Assembly (NCBI RefSeq): GCF_001189295.1
Contig: NZ_CP012159.1
Location: forward strand, 10,249,856 to 10,313,855
Length of the DNA stretch: 64,000 bases
DNA from: Chondromyces crocatus
GTDB taxonomy: Bacteria > Myxococcota_A > Polyangia > Polyangiales > Polyangiaceae
Direction of reading: 5' to 3'
A program made the translations under genes and the position numbers. Under the pieces are notes generated by a model, which saw only the letters and a program-made list of their open reading frames with translations, ran no database searches and was not told where the DNA came from. This document shows, piece after piece, positions 60,001 to 64,000 of this stretch. Position 1 is the stretch's first letter; each line of letters starts with the position of its first letter.

Positions 60001-60802
60001 GGCGGTCGACGTCGAGCTTGCGATAGCCGCTGTCCGAGAGGACGTTTTCGCCGTTCCAGAAGAGCTTGAATGCGCCCTCCGACCCGACCCATAGCGACAT
60101 GGGCCGCGGGGACGGGCTGCCCTTGCGGGCCTTCAGGAATGTCGTCGCGTACGCGCAGCTCGATTCGGCAGGACGGATGAGATTGCCGAAATCGAGCCAG
60201 CCATAGAATGGAAAGGCGGGCGGGAGGCGCCACCGCGTGCTGCGCTCCCGGCCATCGTAGGTCTGCCCCGCCAGAATCGCTTTTCCGATGTCCGCCTCGG
60301 GGCCGAATTCTCGCTCGAAGCCGACCTTGTTCTCGTTATCGAAGGGCCCCACGGTGGCCCAATCACGGATGAACCCGAGGCGCCGGATCTGAGCCGCCGA
60401 GCCCTCGAGATCACCTCGTCGTCGCCGCGCATAGGACGAGAGCAGGCCGGCGTAGACGCGGGCCGAGGGCGAAAGGCCTTTCGCTTCCGCGAGGACGTGC
60501 AGCGTCTCCTCCACCTGATCGGGATCGGCGCGATCCCAGGTGCGCCAGATCTCGCGGAGGAGCACGTAAATCTCGGGGCCTTTCGCCTGGCGCGCCTGCT
60601 GGGCGAGGTCGTGGAGCTCGGCGGAGGGCGCTCCCGGCTGGGCGACCGCAATGGAAGGGGAGAGCGCCACGCCGCCACCGATGAGCGCAGAGATGGCGGC
60701 TGCGAGCCCCCTCGGACCGAGCACGGACCCGAGCACGAGTGGCGTCCGTCGGCGCGAGGAGATGTAGGCACGCGTGGGTTTCCCCGACAAGGCGGCTCGC
60801 AT
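57029..60802 (-). CDS. exported TPR / DUF3857 / transglutaminase-like protein with intact catalytic Cys
   Basis: About 1257 residues from the ATG at 60800-60802; the GTG-type extension to 60874 adds only Arg/Pro-rich sequence. A basic N-terminus and hydrophobic stretch (GLAAAISALIGGGVALS) indicate export. TPR-like repeats occupy about 380-640, DUF3857 about 690-870, and the transglutaminase-like core follows with GWGDCKDKATL (Cys), FDHAIAYV (His) and LDGT (Asp). It is therefore likely active, unlike the paralogue at 196-4143. It is divergent from mglB. Confidence 0.85.
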   Translation of the reverse strand: MRAALSGKPTRAYISSRRRTPLVLGSVLGPRGLAAAISALIGGGVALSPSIAVAQPGAPSAELHDLAQQARQAKGPEIYVLLREIWRTWDRADPDQVEETLHVLAEAKGLSPSARVYAGLLSSYARRRRGDLEGSAAQIRRLGFIRDWATVGPFDNENKVGFEREFGPEADIGKAILAGQTYDGRERSTRWRLPPAFPFYGWLDFGNLIRPAESSCAYATTFLKARKGSPSPRPMSLWVGSEGAFKLFWNGENVLSDSGYRKLDVDRHATVASLGSGYGRLTIKVCGSASAPKFALRVADDKGAPDPNVEVSAELETQPATAPQAPAPRAAQKPRSSLLGAQQAFESASEGRPSPRITEAFARYLMLTGGDAEGTHQARDLARRAAEAEPTVRRYLLAGQLAEDRNQQSMWVQRAAALTTTDDIEILLAEARLAQTGPNWRDAVPIYERILALQPDHAIGLLGFADLYTQAGLQRTALSILEDAVNRQPQSVSLLRAYTSQLRSLGRDREASEVEARHAALRFDDSPLLIDLVDLAVARHDDGGAKRWLDRFLAVEHDAVWSQTVAARAYGALGQRDRALASLEAARALAPEDLATLRLLSDHFGDRGDRAKQLETLRLITSISPQAKDVREYIENLAPAKPRADEAYAWTPEQFLRLREAAGKSYPRRTLRNLTVTTVFPNGLASRFKQVVFQPLTDEAAARARQYTFDYQGDRQVVTVRAARVFRRDGKVDEAIENGEGAVNNPDISMYTSARTFYVSFPRLNAGDVVELRYRIEDVSPRNEMADHFGEIEYLQSDEPVGSSEYVLITPKAKWFDVRATGLPGLTRDVKETSDQRIYRMVANQLPPLAPEPGMPAWAEVLGHIHVSTFKSWDDVGTWYWGLVRHQFDVDDEVRKKTREITAGLTDDRSKVRAVYKYATEARYVALEFGLEGIRPRRAAQTLARGWGDCKDKATLIVTMLRELGIPSTIVLVRTGLRGLIPSEPAGLSPFDHAIAYVPSLDLYLDGTAEHTGSMELPAMDRGAIALQINEGKPKLVRLPQPPPSASVLRRHVELVLSTDTSARLKVETEVTGVFAPQWRTRFMAEGTRRARVAQDIASDFGTVDLLAGKNGLDVSDLEDIEKPVQLRARGQIASLGRREGDKLSVPAVPQQNMAADYGSLSTRKLDLVLSSLTSREEEWTFILPANMRVLRMPLVQNVDSPFGSFAITVEETPSKVVVKSRLNLSKARITPAEYKEFLAFCETVDRAFGQRLVVGL

Positions 60803-61222
60803 GGGGCGCACGCTAGCCTGCCTGGGACGACGTCGGTCAAGAACTACGGGCGGTACGGGTGAACCGGCTGCCACGGAGACGATCCAGCCAGGCTCTGGTG
60901 GTGACTCATGCTACACCAGACAGACAGGGACGGTCTCCCGGGCCCGGAGCGGTTACGCGCGGTTCTGGGAAGGGCCACCTTGCTCCCTCGTGCCCCCTTC
61001 GGATAGAACGGTCCCGAGATGCACTCGGTGCTCGGTCGAGTCCCTTCGCACCGCGCGCCACTGCGTAAAGAAGTCTAGGCTGAACGGCGTACACGGTCCC
61101 GCGATCGCGAGACCAGTCTGATGTGATGAGGAGGGCCCACAGGGGTGCCCTCCCATCTGGGGCCGCTGGGGTAGCATCCAAGATGCTCCAGGTCCCATCG
61201 CGAGAGCGCTGGCGGAGGAACG
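60803..61222. promoter_or_regulatory. 420-bp divergent region upstream of mglB
   Basis: It should carry the mglBA promoter and that of the divergent TPR gene. I see no clear promoter consensus or strong hairpin. The mglB start is preceded by GGAGGAACG, a good ribosome site. Confidence 0.4.
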
Positions 61223-61705
61223 ATGGTCAACCCTCAGATGGTGATGTACGAGGAGGAGTTCAATCAGATCCAGAGCGTGGTGGATCGCCTCGTCAAGGAC
61301 GCCAACGCAAAGGTCGTGTTCATCGTCGACAAAAACGGGCAATTGATTGCCGCGAGCGGCGATGTCGACAACCTTGACACAACGTCCCTTGCGTCGCTGA
61401 CAGCGGGCAACATCGCGGCGACCGGCGGCATGGCGAAGCTCCTCAAGGAGAACGAGTTCGCCACCCAGTTCCACGAAGGTGAGAAGGCCAACATCCACAT
61501 TCAGCTGGTTGGTAACCGCGTCATCCTCGTGGTGATCTTCGACTCCAAGTCGAGTCTCGGTCTCGTCCGGCTCCGCGTGCGAAAGGCAAGCGAAGAACTC
61601 AACCACATTTTTGAGGCACTGCTCAAAAAGGTTCAGGAGCCCGGCGCGGACTCACCGTTCGCCGAGATCACCGACGAGGACATCGACAACCTGTTCAACG
61701 ACTAG
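61223..61705 (+). CDS. mglB: MglB, Roadblock/LC7 regulator of MglA
   Basis: A 160-residue protein almost collinear with Myxococcus Mgl[27 protein letters not shown]-type start, [38 protein letters not shown], and the [16 protein letters not shown] tail. It acts as GTPase-activating protein and guanine-exchange helper of MglA and sets cell polarity for motility. It lies 11 bp upstream of mglA. Confidence 0.98.
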   Translation: MVNPQMVMYEEEFNQIQSVVDRLVKDANAKVVFIVDKNGQLIAASGDVDNLDTTSLASLTAGNIAATGGMAKLLKENEFATQFHEGEKANIHIQLVGNRVILVVIFDSKSSLGLVRLRVRKASEELNHIFEALLKKVQEPGADSPFAEITDEDIDNLFND

Positions 61706-61716
61706 GAGCGCGCTCG

Positions 61717-62307
61717 ATGAGCTTCATCAACTACATGGCGCGCGAGATCAACTGCAAGATCGTCTACTACGGCCCTGGCCTGTGCGGGAAGACGACGAAC
61801 CTGCAGTACATCTACGAGCGCACCAATCCGGAAGCGAAGGGCAAGATGATCTCCCTCGCGACGGAGACCGACCGGACTCTGTTCTTCGATTTCTTGCCGC
61901 TCGCCCTCGGTGAGATTCGCGGCTTCAAGACGCGGTTTCACCTGTACACCGTTCCCGGACAGGTGTTCTACGACGCGAGCCGGAAGCTGATCCTCAAGGG
62001 AGTCGATGGGGTCGTGTTCGTGGCCGATTCTCAGGTTGCACGCGTCGAAGCGAACCAGGAGTCGGTGGAGAACCTGCGGACCAATCTGGCGGAGCAGGGA
62101 TACTCGCTGGACAAGATTCCCTACGTCATCCAGTACAACAAACGCGATCTGCCGGAGATCGGGACGGTTCCGGAGCTGCGCCAGCTGCTCAATCCTCTGG
62201 GCGTCCCTGACTTCGAGGGAGTCGCACGCACCGGCGTGGGCGTCTTCGACACCCTCAAGGCGGTAGCGAAGCTGGTCCTGACCGAGCTGAAGAAGGGCGG
62301 CCCCTGA
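61717..62307 (+). CDS. mglA: MglA, motility polarity GTPase
   Basis: A 196-residue Ras-like GTPase. P loop [10 protein letters not shown] (Lys25), R53 and Q82 (the residues known to drive GTP hydrolysis in MglA), Thr78 in HLYTVPGQ where other GTPases have Asp, and NKRD for guanine. It directs the switching polarity of gliding and type IV pilus motility. The close match to the Myxococcus protein is the best sign of a myxobacterial source. Confidence 0.98.
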   Translation: MSFINYMAREINCKIVYYGPGLCGKTTNLQYIYERTNPEAKGKMISLATETDRTLFFDFLPLALGEIRGFKTRFHLYTVPGQVFYDASRKLILKGVDGVVFVADSQVARVEANQESVENLRTNLAEQGYSLDKIPYVIQYNKRDLPEIGTVPELRQLLNPLGVPDFEGVARTGVGVFDTLKAVAKLVLTELKKGGP

Positions 62308-62327
62308 GCCGACTTCCGCAACGCCAG

Positions 62328-62354
62328 GGACATCTGCCCTCCAGCTGGATGTCC
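62328..62354 (+). terminator. weak hairpin after mglA
   Basis: GGACATC and GATGTCC pair (7 bp) around a 13-nt loop, 21 nt past the mglA stop, followed by a pyrimidine-rich ATTCCTTCT. Confidence 0.4.
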
Positions 62355-62560
62355 ATTCCTTCTCTGACACCTTCCAATCAACGGCAACGCATCCAGCGCT
62401 CCGGAGCCCCACGCTTCGGGCGCTGATGCCTGTGCCGTGGCGCTCACGAGCGAGCCCGCGCACGGGACCCGAGGAGGAACCCTCGTGGTCCAGGGTGAGC
62501 TTCTCGCGGCTCCGAACGGCGGCGACCGGGGTGGCGTGAGCGTGTGATGCGAGGGAGGGG

Positions 62561-62590
62561 CGGAGGCGGATCGGCACGCCGGATCCTCCG
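62561..62590 (-). terminator. hairpin after the TssM gene
   Basis: CGGAGG and CCTCCG, extended by GATC/GATC with a bulge, lie about 67 nt past the stop of the minus-strand gene. Confidence 0.35.
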
Positions 62591-62656
62591 CGTGGCACCG
62601 CCCTGCATTGCGCTCGGTGGCGGACAGGAGACCAGTCCGCCAGCCGAAGCGCGTGT

Positions 62657-64000
62657 CTACTTCATCTGAACGCGAGAGATGGCATTGAGCGGCGGCAGTC
62701 GGGCCGCTGCAATGAGGAGGGGATTGATGAGCAGCGGCCGGAGCATCGTCCTCGCTTTTTCGTCGAACGGCTGCAGCAGCGCCTCGGCCTGACGGATCGC
62801 GTCGACGAGCTTCTCGGCGATGAACCGAGCGTCGGCATTCGGATTCTGGTCTTCCAGCTTCTGAATGTCATCTCTGACGGATTCGAGGATACGAACGTAC
62901 TTCGCCAGGGCTGTATCGGTAATCGGGGTTGCCCCACTGCTCGAATTGGGAACACCGAATTCGACCGTCCGCTTGAATTCACCCGGCACGCCACTCAATC
63001 GCCCGCGAATCTTCTTCACGTCGATGTTGAACCGGAGTCCGCGCGTCTTCGAGGCCAGCGCCTGGTTGATGCCCTGGTTCATGCGGTCCGTGACGGCCTT
63101 GTTGGCGAGCGCTCCCTGATCTCGCTTCCACTGGGTGTGGTCTTCGAGCTGTCGAAGGATACGGAGGTAGGGGTAGTCCGGCTTCGCCAGCTCGGTGAAC
63201 AGCGCCTTGGCCTCTTTCAAGTTCGCTGGAGAGCGGACCGTGAGATCGGTCATCCACTCGTTCCACTGCTGGATGTAGAGCTGGTCGTAATCGCTCGCGA
63301 GGGCGTCCAGGTGCTTCGGGATGCTGTCGGGCTGCTCCTCTCGACCGAGCGGCACCACCCACTGCTCACGCTCGAGCAAACCTGCGCCCTCGGCGATGTT
63401 CTCGAGGACGGCGAAGTGTCCCTTCTCCGTGTACGGCCCGTCGACCTCCTTCCAGCGCTTCTCCTTCGTATAGAGCTGGCTGCTCACGTACTTCAGGACG
63501 TCGGGGCGGTCGGCGAACATGTCGCCGAGGGTGTGCGGGGGGAACTTCCGGTTCGAGCGGCTGTTGTCGCCGGTCTCGTCGTACTTCTCGTCGATCAGCG
63601 AGTTCACGAACAGGTCGTAGTAGCGCTTGCGCACGGGTACGGCCTGGAGCGTGGCGCGCGTCTTCTCGATGAGCTTTGCGTCACCAGGGATGGGGGTGAC
63701 CTTCTTCTCTTTGAGCAGCTCGAAGTAGTATTTGACGTGGGGACCGAGCTGCTTCCGGAGGTCGGCCTCCGGGAGATTGGAGATGGGGCGCAAGACCTCC
63801 GCCCAGAGCGCGGCGTACTTCCCAGAGGCGTAGTCGACGTCGAGGTTCTCGATGTCACCGAGCATCAGGTACGTCTTCAGGTCCGTCCGCTCTCGCAGGT
63901 AATGGTCCCCCTTGGTCAGCTGCAGCCGCGCTTCGAGGAGCTGCTTGCAGGGGATGACGAAGCCTTCCTGGAGGCTCTTCACGTAGACCGCGACGGTCGG
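62657..64000 (-). CDS. tssM: type VI secretion protein TssM/IcmF, C-terminal part (5' end outside window)
   Basis: The frame continues without a start to the window edge, so the first codons are missing (about 447 residues shown). The IcmF-related signature is clear: ERTDLKTYLMLGDIENLDVDYASGKYAALW, then YYFELLKEKKVTPIPGD-type and VPVRKRYYDLFV, later QWNEWMTDL and VPGEFKRTVEF. TssM is the inner-membrane/periplasmic scaffold of the type VI secretion membrane complex. The C-terminus ends soon after the IcmF_C-like part. The rest of the T6SS cluster should lie to the right of the window. Confidence 0.88.
   Translation of the reverse strand, partial: PTVAVYVKSLQEGFVIPCKQLLEARLQLTKGDHYLRERTDLKTYLMLGDIENLDVDYASGKYAALWAEVLRPISNLPEADLRKQLGPHVKYYFELLKEKKVTPIPGDAKLIEKTRATLQAVPVRKRYYDLFVNSLIDEKYDETGDNSRSNRKFPPHTLGDMFADRPDVLKYVSSQLYTKEKRWKEVDGPYTEKGHFAVLENIAEGAGLLEREQWVVPLGREEQPDSIPKHLDALASDYDQLYIQQWNEWMTDLTVRSPANLKEAKALFTELAKPDYPYLRILRQLEDHTQWKRDQGALANKAVTDRMNQGINQALASKTRGLRFNIDVKKIRGRLSGVPGEFKRTVEFGVPNSSSGATPITDTALAKYVRILESVRDDIQKLEDQNPNADARFIAEKLVDAIRQAEALLQPFDEKARTMLRPLLINPLLIAAARLPPLNAISRVQMK

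Larger units (their letters stand above)
62308..62656. other. 349-bp spacer between convergent genes
   Basis: No coding signal. Two weak hairpins are listed separately at 62328-62354 and 62561-62590. Confidence 0.5.

Overview
The window is high-GC (clearly above 65% by eye), gene-dense chromosomal DNA from a myxobacterium, most likely of the Sorangium/Polyangium/Chondromyces branch. Supporting signs are an mglB-mglA pair that closely matches the Myxococcus motility GTPase module, two Hanks-type Ser/Thr kinases, many lipoproteins with Gly-, Pro- or Cys-rich linkers, several multi-domain histidine kinases, and large TPR/DUF3857/transglutaminase-fold proteins. I see no rRNA, tRNA, transposase, phage gene or CRISPR array. 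Both window edges cut genes; the right-edge one is certain (TssM).

Layout. 0.2-9.1 kb: a large exported TPR/DUF3857 protein, a convergent methyltransferase/coiled-coil protein, and an exported pair ending in a peptidase-MA-like protein whose HExxH motif reads HALAH. 9.1-17 kb: a spacer with 43-bp repeats, a CPBP-like membrane protein with a GER-repeat tail, a seven-bladed YWT-propeller lipoprotein, a Met-rich lipoprotein with a C-terminal membrane helix, a polytopic membrane protein, an SPFH protein and a CDP-alcohol phosphatidyltransferase fusion. 17-23 kb: nitrogen genes glnB-glnA flanked by two Ser/Thr kinases. 23-31.5 kb: a signalling run (GNAT enzyme, two overlapping membrane histidine kinases, ruvB, a receiver-GAF-PAS-PAS-HisKA protein with no ATPase domain, and a soluble histidine kinase overlapping it). 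31.5-35.4 kb: a tightly overlapping minus-strand operon of small protein, DUF1844 protein, HtrA-like lipoprotein protease, ECF sigma factor, anti-sigma factor and exported protein, which looks like an envelope-stress circuit. 35.5-40.8 kb: slyD and, divergent from it, a MacAB-like exporter with one ATPase and two FtsX-type permeases. 40.9-44 kb: a five-S1-domain RNA-binding protein and the Fe-S carrier Mrp.

44.1-50.7 kb: the most distinctive block. Two Cys-rich lipoproteins (about 30 and 55 Cys) are encoded divergently from two overlapping thioredoxin-fold lipoproteins (WCGPC and CDPC) followed by an outer-membrane beta-barrel protein. I read this as a candidate extracytoplasmic disulfide-handling or surface-assembly system. 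50.7-54.9 kb: a HEAT-like lipoprotein, a diacylglycerol-kinase-like enzyme next to a fatty-acid desaturase, and a 0.7-kb spacer with a terminator hairpin and clustered 22-bp repeats. 54.9-64 kb: pyrG, a second TPR/DUF3857/transglutaminase protein with its catalytic Cys intact, mglB-mglA, and the C-terminal part of a type VI secretion TssM.

Many adjacent genes overlap by ATGA, so translational coupling is common. Starts were often moved inward from the longest open frame, using signal peptides, lipoboxes and Shine-Dalgarno sequences. Nearly all large antisense open frames are high-GC shadows.
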